64,000 bases of DNA, taken from Ctena decussata (lineage: Eukaryota > Mollusca > Bivalvia > Lucinida > Lucinidae). The position numbers and the translations under genes were made by a program. The notes under the pieces were generated by a model, which did no database searches, was not told where the DNA came from, and saw nothing but the letters and a program-made list of their open reading frames with translations. The stretch spans positions 37,453,448 through 37,517,447 of the forward strand of contig OZ022510.1 of NCBI GenBank assembly GCA_963989385.1. Reading direction: 5' to 3'. Shown piece after piece: positions 44,576 through 56,828 of this stretch; positions within the stretch are counted from its first letter, which is position 1, and each line of letters opens with the position of its first letter.

Positions 44576-46704
44576 AGCTCACCTGAGCCGAAGGCTCACA
44601 GGTGAGCTTATAGTATAGGCAGGCATCCGTCGTATGTCGTCCGTTGTACGTCGTCCGTCGTCCGTCCGTCAACATTTTCAAACGACATCTCCTCTGAAAC
44701 TACAAGGCCCATTGTAACCAAATATCATTTATATAGCATCTATAGGCTGGGGGAACCAATATTACTGTTTTTTTTTATCCAAATCGCTTCAGAACTTTGG
44801 TTGCTATGGCAACTTAAAGTTTCCATTGCCTTGTATGGGAAAATTTGAAAATTTGCATTTATTGCTATGTCACTGCAGATATTTTGACAAAACTTTTACA
44901 GGAATGTTCCTTGAGTAGTCCTCTATCAATCGCATGAAATTAATGTCAATTGCACAATTTGGCTGGTTGCCATGGTAACCAAATGATTAAAAATAGAAAA
45001 AAATATTCAAAAATCATTTCCTCAGAAACTATGCTACCAATAAAGCCCAAAGTTCACAGAAAGGATCTTAGTACTGGCTTCTATTAAAGTACTGTTTTTC
45101 TTGGCAATTGCTTTAGCATTTTGTTTGCTATGGGAATTAAAAGTTGCCATTGACTTATAATGGCAAAATAGAAAATTTGCATTTATTGCTATGTCAAAGC
45201 AGATATTTTGACAAAACTTTCATAGAAATGTTCATTGAGTAGTCCTCAAGCAGCCTTATTAAATTCATGCAAATTGCAGAATTTGGCTGGTTGCCATGGC
45301 AATGGAAAAATTAAAAAACTGTTAAAAAATCATCTCAAAAACTATGCGACCGATACAGCTCAAACTTTACAGAAGGGCTCTTAATACTAGCCTCTATAAA
45401 AATACTGTTTCTCATGGCAGTTGCTCTAGTAGTTTTGTTTCTGTTGGAACTTTGTTGCTATTGACTTATGATAGGAAAGATGAAAATTTTCATTCATAGC
45501 TATATCGCTGCAGATATTTGGACAAAACTTTTACAGAATTGTTCCTGGAGTAGTCCTCTAGCAACCGCATGAAATTTATGCAAATGGCACAATTTGGCTG
45601 GTTGCCATGGTAACCAAATGATTAAAAACAGAAAACATACTAAAAATCATCTACTTAGAAACTAATTGGACGATAAACCTGAAACTTTACTGAAAGGATC
45701 TTAGTAACAGCCTCTATTGAATTACAGTCGAACTTGGATGGTTCGAACTCGCCGGGACCACGCAAAAAAGTTCGAGCGATCGGTAGTTCGAGCCATTGAA
45801 GACCAATTCACAAGGTACAGCTGTATGTACAATGCTTTTCTATCATAGCAACGGTGACTTCCTGTTTATTGATTGGACATAATTTAAGCTACTCGTTGGC
45901 CCAATGCACTTTCTGGGTGATAAAATAAAACAACGATGAAAAATATGTTTTATACTTTTATTTACAAGAAGGTTATAAACATGGACATGAAGCACACTTG
46001 ATTAAATTAGATCTTAAATTGACAGCCACTCAGCATTAATCGATTGACCAGTTGATCAAAGGGCGGCTTTATTTGATTGTTTCAGTTCCTGGTCTTTGCA
46101 TACTTTTTACTTTTAATTGAGCTTGCGCCAATCAAGTATACCTGTGGTTTCGGCAGACCCTTTGTCAATATCAAAGCGTCTTATGACAATGATCAAACGT
46201 CTGAGTGACCGTTATTGAAATGAAACTTATTTACAAGGTAATTAGTGCGAGCCATCGGTGTGTTTTTACATATGAAATGTACCCTAGGGAATGTGTTTTG
46301 GGTTCGAGCGTTCCAGCCATCGTTGTTCGAGCCAAAGGTGGGAAGTTAAATTAAAATGAATGGGAGTTTTGCCGGGACTGGAAAGTCAGTTCGACCGAAG
46401 CATGGCGTTCGAGCCTTCCGAGTTCGAGCCAGTGAAGTTCGACTGTACTATTTTTTTATTATTGTTGCCCATGTGGTTTGTTGTGATGGCAACTTAAAGT
46501 TTCCATAGACTTATAATGGGAACAATGTAAAGTAGCATTTATTGCTGTGTTACAGTAGATATTTTGACAAAAGTTTTATAGAAATGTTCTCAAGAAGCAG
46601 ACTTCAAAATTCTGTCATATTGTACAATTTGCCTTAGAGTTCCTACCCCTGAGTGCTGAGGATGAATGGACTCAGGTGAGCTACAGGACCAATGGTCCTC
46701 TGGT
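44576..46704 (+). mobile_element. Hairpin-headed composite element F with X-box array
   Basis: Head AGCTCACCTGAGCC-gaa-GGCTCACAGGTGAGCT, GTCCGTCGTCCGTC, then four ~310-bp units with GGTTGCCATGG(T/C)AA(C/T) at 44966, 45290 and 45601, plus AGATATTTTGACAAAACTTT. Tail CAGGTGAGCTACA, GGACCAATGGTCC, TCTGGTT. Interrupted by the TA element at 45725-46445. Its last ~165 bp is the start of the segmental duplication. Confidence 0.85.
45725..46445. mobile_element. 721-bp TA-flanked MITE with CAGTCGAACTTGG ends
   Basis: Left CAGTCGAACTTGGATGGTTC, right GAGCCAGTGAAGTTCGACTG, with TA on both sides (45723-45724, 46446-46447). It has repeated TTCGAGC/GTTCGAG words near both ends and no transposase. Shares the CAGTCGAAC terminus with the smaller MITE at 39059. 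Confidence 0.82.
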
Positions 46705-46904
46705 TATCCTTACTTCTGCTGCCTTAAATGTCTTAATATCCCTTACTTCTTTTGAACAGTATATATATGTTGTGACATTAGAATCGCCTCAACGAGGTGA
46801 TTCCAATGAGATGTCATAACATACATGTATAAAGGTAAGCATGATATTATCTTGATTTTTCATCTAACACCCTATTTTATCGGGAACTGATGGGGAGTCT
46901 CGCC

Positions 46905-47118
46905 CTGTGTGATCCTCTGCACATGGATGGCTCACGTAATTTTACGTTCTTCTCAACAGTATTTTAGTCATATCAGGTGGATGGGCGGTTGATAATGAAA
47001 GGCTGTGTGCAATGAAACCCTGTTTACGATTGGAAAGATTCCCGCCTACAGCGGAGCTCTAACCCGGGACCGCTAGATCAGTAGGCTAGCGCGTAACCCA
47101 CTGAGCTACCGCCCCTCT
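46905..47118 (-). mobile_element. tRNA-derived SINE, family S1 (in duplication)
   Basis: The minus strand starts GGGGCGGTAGCTCAGTGGGT, then CGGTCCCGGGTTAGAGCTCC, body AATCTTTCCAATCGTAAACA, tail GAGAAGAACGTAAAATTACG, TGAGCCATCC. The duplicate is at 52305-52512. Confidence 0.72.
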
Positions 47119-47434
47119 CTCCCCCTCCCCCCACAAACACACACACACTGTACATGATAATATACATGACAGCAGACAGAAGAGCCCAGATCAAGAGCAG
47201 ATTGGTTACCGGCACATGCACCTTACATTGAATCACATTGAATCAACGTTGATTCAATGATGATTCAACATTTTGTGTTCGCTGGCTTGATGAGACTGAA
47301 CCGCAAACAGCGCAGATCCTGATACGACTGCTCTACTAGGCCTGCAATGCGTGTCCCAGTAGTACGAACTGCAGGCTATTAAAACTATAATACTGATCTC
47401 AAACTCTCAAAAGTAGGCTTTGGAAATGTTTGTT

Positions 47435-47554
47435 GTCTACTGCCATATGACCTTGAAAACATCAATTCTCGTCCGATCACCGAAGTTAAGCAACGTCGAA
47501 CCCGGTTAGTACTTGGATCGGTGATCGCCTGGAAATACCGGCTGTTGCAGGCTT
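47435..47554 (+). pseudogene. 5S rRNA-like sequence (copy 1)
   Basis: 120 nt, the exact length of animal 5S rRNA, from GTCTACTGCCATATGACC to GCAGGCTTTT. The central TCTCGTCCGATCACCGAAGT, TAAGCAACGTCG block (box A region) is intact. Several paired positions and the box C region (GGATCGGTGATCGCC instead of GGATGGGTGACCGCC) are altered, roughly a dozen changes in all. A T run follows. Probably a pseudogene or the head of a 5S-derived repeat. Confidence 0.8.
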
Positions 47555-47590
47555 TTGTCTGCTTTTCTTTATTTATTTTCTAGTTTTAAT

Positions 47591-49103
47591 AGCTCACCTG
47601 AGCCGAAGGCTCACAGGTGAGCTTTTAGTATGGCAATACTCCGTAGTCCGCCGTCCGTCCAACATTTTCAAATGTCTTCTTCTCCAAAACCGCTGGGGCG
47701 ATCAAAGCCAAATTTTACATGGAGCCTCCATGGGCTTGGGGAACGAAAGTTTGTTCGGGGTATCTGGGTCACATGACCAAGATGGCCGCCATGCCGATAT
47801 ATGGTAAAAACCTTACAAAAATCTTCTTCTCCAGAACCAAAAGGCCTATGACCGTGAAACTTGGAATGTAGCATTTCGCATTCGGGCTCATCATAGTTTG
47901 TACAAATGATGACTTGCGTTGACCTTAACCTAATTTAGGACATGGTCAACTTTGTTACATTAGGCTATTATATGGGAAAACGCTTGACCAGTGGATTTCC
48001 CAGAAACTATTTAAGTTTAAGGTACACTACTTGGTATACATGCTCATGAACAAATAAAGATATTATGTCACGAAAGGTCAAGGTCATTCCGTCCGTCCAT
48101 ACGTCATCAAGATTTTCAAACATCTTCTCCTCTGAAACCACTGGGCCGATTGAAGCCAAATTTCAGATGGAGTCTCAGTGGAATGGGGGAACGAAAGTTT
48201 GTATCGGAAGACTGGGTCACATGACCAAGATGGTCGCCATGCCAATATATGGGAAAAACCCTTCAAAAATCTTCTTCTCCAGAACAGCTTTGGGCACTAG
48301 AGCCCAGCATAGTTTTTACAAATGATGATCGTGGTTGACCTTGACCTAATTTATGACACTGTCAACTTTGGTACATCAGGCTTTTATATGGGAAAATACT
48401 TAAACAGTGGATTTTTCAGAAACTATTTAAGTCTAAGGTACAATATTTGGTATATATGGTTGACTAAATGACCAAATGAAGATATTATGTCGCTAAAGAT
48501 CAAGGTCATTCTTCGGCCTTTGTACAAGGTCACTGAGATTCTCTCACCCGTCGACATTTTCAAACATCTTCTGCTCAGTGGCCACTGGAGTCGATTGAAG
48601 CTATATTTCATATTGAGATTCCCCGGGTTAAAGGAACCAAAGTTTGTTCAGCTGGTCTTGGTCACATGACCAAGGTGGCCACCGTGCCAATATATGTTAA
48701 AAAAAGTCTTGAAAAGTCTTTTTGTCAAGACCCGAAAGGCCTATGACCTTGAAACTGGGTATGTAGCATTGGGCACTCGGGACCATCATAGTTTATACAA
48801 ATGATTACTGTATTTCATATGTAGCTTTAATACTGGGTCAAAGGAATCAAAGTTTGTTCAGATGGTCATGGGCACATGAACAAGGTGGCCGCCACGCTCA
48901 TATATGATAAAATCCATTCAGATATCTTTGTCCAGAACCAAAGGCTCAGTGACCTTGTGGCTTGGTATATAGCATTGGGACTCAACATTAGTCCAGAGGG
49001 TGGCAGATCTGCCCCTGCCCTGGGGCTATATACTTGTATAAAAGCATTAAAATATATACCAGGACCAAGTGTCAGGTGAGCTACAGGACCACTGGTCCTT
49101 TGT
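47591..49103 (+). mobile_element. Hairpin-headed composite element G (in duplication)
   Basis: Head AGCTCACCTGAGCC-gaa-GGCTCACAGGTGAGCT, then GTCCGCCGTCCGTCC. Three incomplete units of the D-type 455-bp repeat. Tail CAGGTGAGCTACA, GGACCACTGGTCC, TTTGTTG. Confidence 0.85.
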
Positions 49104-49757
49104 TGTTGTTTTTTTAATTCTTTTATATCCACTCCCCCCCTTCCCCAATACATGTGTTTTAAGCTGTGCGAAGGAAAATACGTTTCTTTCAACGTTAAAG
49201 ACCTTTTGATATATTCTACCGTTTACCGTCTACTGTGCACTGTCTACTCGCTCTTCGTTTTGGAGCATGCTGAAAAGCAGTGCATGCTGTTCGCGTTTTT
49301 CTGTATGCTATTTACTTCCAATGAAGTGTCTTCTGTCTGTCTACTGCGTCCTGGATACTTTTACTGCGGCCTGTCTGCTACAACATAGACGTGGTGCAAG
49401 CACAGGGGCATGGGTACAAGGTCGCAGCATGTGCGCCTATTTAAGCGCATTCGGACTCTACAGTGATATACTTTCAACCAAACTGGAGTCGCCCAAAAAG
49501 ATGGAACCCACATAAGCACCATAGTAAACCGTACTTTATTGGAGCTAAACCCTGGTGGCCCGTTAGAATAATAAATGCATGCCAAAATTTCTATGGAGAA
49601 ACACGCAGACACATCTAATTATCTGCACATCTAAGTTCTGCAATAGTTAAAACAAATAAAAAAAAAAAATAAATAAAAAAGGCAATTATGACTTTTTTTC
49701 TTGTCAACTTTAGTTTTGTATGATCGAAATGCAGAATATATATATTTTGGCAATATG

Positions 49758-50236
49758 TACAAATTTTGGCATTATTTCTTTTCCCTATCGAATTGCTTTC
49801 TACCCAGCTGGCACACGACGTTATTCTGACGTCGACGCAACCAGATTACCTCGTATCGACGTCATTCTGACGTCATGTGCCCGCTGGGATACACTTTACC
49901 GCCCAGCAGTTACAAGACGTCGGATTGAAGTAGAATTGACGTCGATGCGGCATGGGGGCGTCGCATCGACCCCATTTCGACATCATTACGACGTCATGTG
50001 CTTGCTGGGTGTCTTGTAGTAAACAGTTTGCGTTGTTTTAATTTACCCTCTCTATTGGGACACCTTAAAATTACTGCAATTGTTCTAAAATTTGAACAGG
50101 TGCTTATACTAGGCGACAGTGTGTCAAAAATACTGATAGGATGTGAGGCATTGCACATCTTGATCTGATTCTAAACTGATTTCTCAGATACATCTATCCC
50201 AAAATTTAGGATTACTGCGGCAATTGTTTGTTAATC
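49758..50236. other. Spacer with a palindromic ACGTC-rich element
   Basis: Holds the element at 49802-50010 (separate entry). The rest is unassigned. Confidence 0.5.
49802..50010. mobile_element. ACGTC-rich inverted-repeat element (dimer-like)
   Basis: Ends ACCCAGCTGGCACACGACGT and ACGTCATGTGCTTGCTGGGT are imperfect inverses. A second inner pair (GTGCCCGCTGGGA near 49890, CGCCCAGCAGTTAC near 49912) makes it look like two ~95-bp units. It holds many GACGTC words and one TGACGTCA (49868-49875), the CRE consensus. Confidence 0.75.
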
Positions 50237-51645
50237 TTGCAGCTCTTGCGTTACATCATTGATAATCAAGTGTCGGTCATATTTGCACGTGCATTTTATG
50301 CTCATCTCTTGTATTGAACGTTATGAACCTTGTCCGGGCAAAATATGTTTGACGCTACACGCAAACAGTGAGTACCAAGTGAAGTCTATGCAACTGCTTA
50401 GTCTGTCAGAATAAATGCAGTGCACCGTTTGATTTCCAGAAGGCATACTTATGTGCCTACCCTGTTCTGATTGTGTTACTGCACAGACTAGTCTGGACTT
50501 AGGTGTTTTGCATATACCATAAGGCTGATTTTATCACGACACGACTCAAATGGCCTGCGCAAGGAAAAATGTATGTTCAGCCCATAATGTTTGCGGCGAA
50601 ATATGTATGCAATCGTAACCAGGAGGTACCAAGATATGTCTACCCTATGTGTAGTCTACCCTGTTCTGATTGCGCATGCATCTAGGCTAGACACGCGTGT
50701 TTTGAGTGTGACATAGGACTGGTTTTATCAATACACGAGGTATGCGCAAGGAAAAATGTGTTTCACCCCATCTTGGTAAAAGCGAATGCAGTCCGATAAG
50801 TGTCAATGCCTTTCCCACACCTTACGGCGCTCCAGCGAATGATGCTCAAAATTGTTTATACATGTTGTGAACGCATAACTATTATCACAGACTGGGCAGA
50901 TTCTTCTCGTCGCATGTGGCAATTTTCCGAAGGTGCGGCTCTTGGGTTACGTCATTAATAATCGAGGTAATCAAGGATCGGTCATATTTGCACGTGCATT
51001 TTATGCTCATCTCTTGTGTTTAACGTTATGAGCCTTGTGCGGGGACAAAAAATGTACGCAAACTTGGGTACCAAGATAAGTCTATGCAACTGCTTAGTCT
51101 GTCGGAGTAAGTGCAGTGCACTGTTTGATTCCCAGAAGGCATACTTAGTGCGCCTATCCTGTTCTTATTGTGCCAGTGCACAGATTAGTCTGGACATAGG
51201 TGTTTTGCATATACGATAAGGCTGATTTTATCACGGCATGACTTAAAATGGCCTGCGCAAGGGAAAATGCGTGTTCAGCCGATAATGCTTGAAGCGAATT
51301 ATGTATATATACACAACCAGGAAGTGCCAAGATATGTTTATTCTCATGTGTAGTCTACCCTATTTTGACTGCGCATGCATCCAGTCTAGACACGCGTCTT
51401 TTACGTATGACATAGGACTGGTTTTATCACGACACGAGGTTTGCGCTAGGTAAAACGTGTTTCACCCCATCTTGGTAAAAGCGAATGCAGTCCAATTAGT
51501 GTCAATTCCTTTCGAACACTTCACGGCGCTCCAGTGTATGATGCTCAAGATTGTTTATACATGTTGTGAACGCATAAATGTTTGCACAGACTTGGCTGAT
51601 TCTTCTCGTCGCATGTGGCAATTTTCCGAGGGTGCGGCTCTTAAA
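50237..51645 (+). repeat. Two-copy ~0.7-kb tandem duplication
   Basis: Unit 1 about 50237-50940 and unit 2 about 50937-51645, offset 699-705. Shared words: TCGGTCATATTTGCACGTGC, AGTCTATGCAACTGCTTAGT, GGCTGATTTTATCACG, GCAATTTTCCGA.GGTGCGGCTC. Diverged by roughly 10%. Not in the surrounding 3.2-kb duplication. Confidence 0.85.
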
Positions 51646-52304
51646 GAATGCGCATAGCAACACCGTTTGGCTAACAACACTATATATATTTAGACCATCA
51701 CCCGGTTGGTAAATGGCCCCTTCCCACTGCCTGCGAGGAATGGAGTATACCAATTTTAAATATGGACGACTCCATTCTGCATGCTGGGGAGAAATGACGC
51801 ATAGATATTTTTGGGGGTAAAGGAGGCGACAAACACAGGAATTCCGTCCTTTAATTCGGAAAATCCTTTCGAAGGGGCGATGATGGGCTTCATAAGGTAT
51901 AGTAATTAATCCCCGGGTGGATAAGGAATGGAACTATTACTGTGTTACAGTAGATATTTTGACAAAAGTTTTATAGAAATGTTCTCAAGAAGCAGACTTC
52001 AAAATTCTGTCATATTGTACAATTTGCCTTAGAGTTCCTTACCCCTGAGTGCTGAGGATGAATGGACTCAGGTGAGCTACAGGACCAATGGTCCTCTGGT
52101 TATCCTTACTTCTGCTGCCTTAAATGTCTTAATATCCCTTACTTCTTTTGAACAGTATATATATGTTGTGACATTAGAATCGCCTCAACGAGGTGATCCC
52201 AATGAGATGTCATAACATACATGTATAAAGGTAAGCATGATATTATCTTGATTTTTCATCTAACACCCTATTTTATCGGGAACTGATGGGGAGTCTCGCC
52301 CTGT

Positions 52305-52512
52305 GTGATCCTCTGCACATGGATGGCTCACGTAATTTTACGTTCTTCTCAACAGTATTTTAGTCATATCAGGTGGATGGGCGGTCGATAATGAAAGGCT
52401 GTGTGCAATGAAACCCTGTTTACGGTTGGAAAGATTCCCGCCTACAGCGGAGCTCTAACCCGGGACCGCTAGACCAGTAGGCCAGCGCATAACCCACTGA
52501 GCTACCGCCCTC
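52305..52512 (-). mobile_element. tRNA-derived SINE, family S1 (duplicate)
   Basis: Duplicate of the copy at 46905-47118 with a few substitutions. Confidence 0.72.
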
Positions 52513-52834
52513 TCTCCCCCTCCCCTCACAAACACACACACACACACTGTACATGATAATATACATGACAGCAGACAGAAGAGCCCAGATCAAGAGCAGA
52601 TTGGTTACCGGCACATGCACCTTACATTGAATCATCATTGAATCAACGTTGATTCAATGATGATTCAACATTTTGTGATCGCTGGCTTGATGAGACTGAA
52701 CCGCAAACAGCGCAGATCCTGATACGACTGCTCTACTAGGCCTGCAATGTGTGTCCCAGTAGTACGAACTGCAGGCTATTAAAATTATAATACTGATCTC
52801 AAACTCTCAAAAGCAGGCTTTGGAAATGTTTGTT

Positions 52835-52954
52835 GTCTACTGCCATATGACCTTGAAAACATCAATTCTCGTCCGATCACCGAAGTTAAGCAACGTCGAA
52901 CCCGGTTAGTACTTGGATCGGTGATCGCCTGGAAATACCGGGTGTTGCAGGCTT
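52835..52954 (+). pseudogene. 5S rRNA-like sequence (copy 2)
   Basis: Duplicate of 47435-47554. It differs at CCGGGTGTTGCAGG (left copy CCGGCTGTTGCAGG), so this copy is slightly closer to functional 5S rRNA at that position. Confidence 0.8.
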
Positions 52955-52990
52955 TTGTCTGCTTTTCATTATTTGTTTTCTAGTTTTAAT

Positions 52991-54498
52991 AGCTCACCTG
53001 AGCCGAAGGCTCACAGGTGAGCTTTTAGTATGGCAATACTCCGTAGTCCGCCGTCCGTCCAACATTTTCAAATGGCTTCTTCTCCAAAACCGCTGGGGCG
53101 ACCAAAGCCAAATTTTACATGGAGCCTCCATGGGCTTGGGGAACGAAAGTTTGTTCGGGGTATCTGGGTCACATGACCATGATGGCCGCCATGCCCATAT
53201 ATGGTAAAAACCTTACAAAAATCTTCTCCAGAACCAAAAGGCCTATGACCGTGAAACTTGGAATGTAGCATTTCGCATTCGGGCTCATCAGAGTTTGTAC
53301 AAATGATGACTTGCGTTGACCTTGACCTAATTTATGACAAGGTCAACTTTGTTACATTAGGCTATTATATGGGAAAACGCTTAAACAGTGGATTTCCCAG
53401 AAACTATTTAAGTTTAAGGTACAATACTTGGTATACATGGTCATGAACAAATAAAGATATTATGTCACGAAAGGTCAAGGTCATTCCATCCGTCCATCCG
53501 TCGTCAAGATTCTCAAACATCTTCTCCTCTGAAACCACTGGGCCGATTGAAGCCAAATTTCAGATGGAGTCTCAGTGGGATGGGGGAACGAAAGTTTGTA
53601 TCGAAAGACTGGGTCAAACGACCAAGATGGTCGCCATGCCAATATATGGGAAAAACCATTCAAAAATTTTCTGCAGAACAGCTTTGGGCACTAGAGCCCA
53701 GCATAGTTTATACAAATGATGATCGTGCGTTGACCTTGACCTATTTTATGACACTGTCAACTTTGGTACATCAGGCTTTTATATGGGAAAATGCTTAAAC
53801 AGTGGGTTTTTCAGAAACTATTTAAGTCTAAGGTACAATATTTGGTATATATGGTTGACTAAATGACCAAATGAAGATATTATGTCGCTAAAGATCAAGG
53901 TCGTTCTTTGGCCTTTGTACAAGGTCACTGAGATACTCTCACCCGTCGACATTTTCAAACATCTTCTGCTCAGTGGCCACTGGAGTCGATTGAAGCTATA
54001 TTTCATATTGAGATTCCCCGGGTTAAAGGAACCAAAGTTTGTTCAGCTGGTCTTGGTCACATGACCAAGGTGGCCACCGTGCCAATATATGGTAAAAAAA
54101 CTCTTCAAAAGTCTTTTTGTCAAGACCCGAAAGGCCTATGACCTTGAAACTGGGTATGTAGCATTGGGCACTCGGGACCATCATAGTTTATACAAATGAT
54201 TACTGTATTTCATATGTAGCTTTAATACTGGGTCAAAGGAATCAAAGTTTGTTCAGATGGTCATGGGCACATGAACAAGGTGGCCGCCACGCTCATATAT
54301 GATAAAATCCATTCAGATATCTTTGTCCAGAACCAAAGGCTCAGTGACCTTGTGGCTTGGTATATAGCATTGGGACTCAACATTAGTCCAGAGGGTGGCA
54401 GATCTGCCCCTGCCCTGGGGCTATATACTTGTATAAAAGCATTAAAATATATACCAGGACCAAGTGTCAGGTGAGCTACAGGACCACTGGTCCTTTGT
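52991..54498 (+). mobile_element. Hairpin-headed composite element H (duplicate of G)
   Basis: Same head, inner D-type units and tail as element G, with small indels. Confidence 0.85.
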
Positions 54499-55081
54499 TG
54501 TTTTTTTTTTAATTCTTTTATATCCCCTCCCCCCTTCCCCAATACATGTGTTTTAAGCTGTGCGAAGGAAAATACGTTTCTTTCAACGTTAAAGACCTTT
54601 TGATATATTCTACCGTTTACCGTCTACTGTGCACTGTCTACTCGCTCTTCGTTTTGGAGCATGCTGAAAAGCAGTGCATGCTGTTCGCGTTTTTCTGTAT
54701 GCTATTTACTTCCAATGAAGTGTCTTCTGTCTGTCTACTGCGTCCTGGATACTTTTACTGCGGCCTGTCTGCTACAACATAGACGTGGTGCAAGCACAGG
54801 GGCATGGGTACAAGGTCGCAGCATGTGCGCCTATTTAAGCGCATTCGGACTCTACAGTGATGTACTTTCAACCAAACTGGAGTCGCCCAAAAAGATGGAA
54901 CCCGCATAAGCACCATAGTAAACCGTACTTTTTTGGAGCTAAACCCTGGTGGCCCGTTAGAATAATAAATGCATGCCAAAATTTCTATGTAGCACATACT
55001 TATATTTGGGCAGTAAAACACACACGCAGACACATCTAATTATCTGCACATCTAAGTTCTGCAAAAGTTAAAACAAATAAA

Positions 55082-56828
55082 ACCAGAGGGCCAATGGCCC
55101 TATATCGCTCACCTGAGCACTGAGGTTATGTTGGAAAAACTAAAGTGCCACAGCAACAAAACAACATGCACAACAGCAATAAAACACATCATTTATGTAG
55201 AAGATAATATCACAAACATTTATGAAAAAAATAAGCTTTATCCCCCCCCCCTTTAATGGCTTCTAAGAAGATCTTTGGCAAAAAAAAAAAGAAAAAATTG
55301 AAAATTTGGCCTTTCAGTTGCAATGGCAACCAATCAAAATCAGGTCTTTGGGCTAAATTCATATGGCTGATAGAGGACTACTCTAGGAACATTTCTGTAA
55401 AGCTTTTGTCAAAATATCTGCAGTAACACAGAAATAAATACCAAATGGCCACTTTCCCCACTCTAAGTCTATGGAAATTTAAGTTGCCATAGCAACCAGT
55501 CCACATGGGCAATGATAATATGAAACATACTTTAGGTAAAGGCTAATGTTATTAATATGTATGCAAAGTATCAGCTTCATCCTCCTCATGGCTTCACTTT
55601 TCCCATTATAAGTCAGTGGAAACTATAAGTTGCCATAGCAACCAAAGTTCTTATGGGGTTGGAAGAAAAAACAAAATTCGTGTAGAGGCTTCTGTCATCA
55701 GCATGTTTGCACAATATCACCTATATCCCCATATGGCTTCTGAGCAGAAGCTTTTTTCATTTTTTCTCTCTTTTTTTCGAAAATTTAACCTATATTTTGC
55801 CATGGCAACCAATCAAATTCAGCGATTTGGAGAAAATTCATATGAAACATCAAGGACTATTCAAGAAACATTTCTGTAGAAAGAAAATCTAAATAAATGC
55901 AGTGAGACAGCAAAAATTGCCAATTTCCGTTTTCCCCATTATAAGTCAATGGAAACTCTTAGTTGCCATAGCAACCAAACTGCTGGAGTAATTGCCATGA
56001 AAAACTGTAATTCTATAGAGGCTAGTACTAAGGTTCTTTCTATTAAGTTTGAGCTTTATTGGCCACACAGTTTCTGCGGAGATGATTTTTTAATATTAGT
56101 CTATTTTTAACTATTCGGTTGCAATGGCAACCAGCCAAATTGCGCAATTTGCATAAATTTAACAAGGCTGGTTAAAGACTACTCAAGGAACATTTCTATG
56201 AAAGTTTTGTCAAAATATCTGCACCGACATAGCAATAAATGCAAATTTTCTATTTTGCCATTTTAAGTCAATGGTAACTTTAAGTTCCCATAGCAACCAA
56301 ACTGCTAGAGCAATTGTCAAGAAAAACAGTACTTTTGTAGAAGCTAGTACTAAGATCATTTCTGTGAAGTTTGAGCTTTATTGGTTGCATAGTTTCTGAG
56401 GAGATGATTTTTGAATATATTTTCTAATTTCAACCTTTCGGTTGCCATGGCAACCAGCCAAATTGTGCAATCTACATAAATTTCATGTGGTTGATAGAGA
56501 AGTACTCAAGGAACATTTCTGTAAAAGATTTGTCAAAATATCTGCAGTGACATAGCAAAAAATGCAAATTTTCAATTTTTCCCATACAAGTCAATGGAAA
56601 CTTTAAGTTGCCATAGCAACCAAAGTTCTGAAGCGATTTGGATAAAAAAAAACAGTATTATTGGTTCCCCCTGCCTATAGATGCCATATACGAAATTTGG
56701 TAACAATGGGCCTTGTAGTTTCAGAGGAGATGTCATTTGAAAATATTGACGGACGACGGACGGACAACAGATGACAGATGCCTGCCTATACTATAAACTC
56801 ACCTATGAGCCTTCGGCTCAGGTGAGCT
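55082..56828 (-). mobile_element. Hairpin-headed composite element I (X-box type)
   Basis: In minus orientation: head AGCTCACCTGAGCCGAAGG...ATAGGTGAG at 56828, GTCCGTCGTCCGTC-like spacer, about five ~310-bp units of the F type with perfect GTTGCCATGGCAAC (56441-56454), and tail CAGGTGAGCGATATA, GGGCCATTGGCCC, TCTGGTT at 55082. Confidence 0.85.

Larger units (their letters stand above)
46540..49757 (+). repeat. Segmental duplication, left copy (3.2 kb)
   Basis: Nearly identical to 51935-57257 with an offset of about 5.4 kb. Holds the tail of element F, an FB-1 copy (46740-46885), an S1 SINE (46905-47118, minus), the 5S-like sequence and element G. Uninterrupted at 49655, where the right copy has a 2.08-kb insertion. 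Confidence 0.92.
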
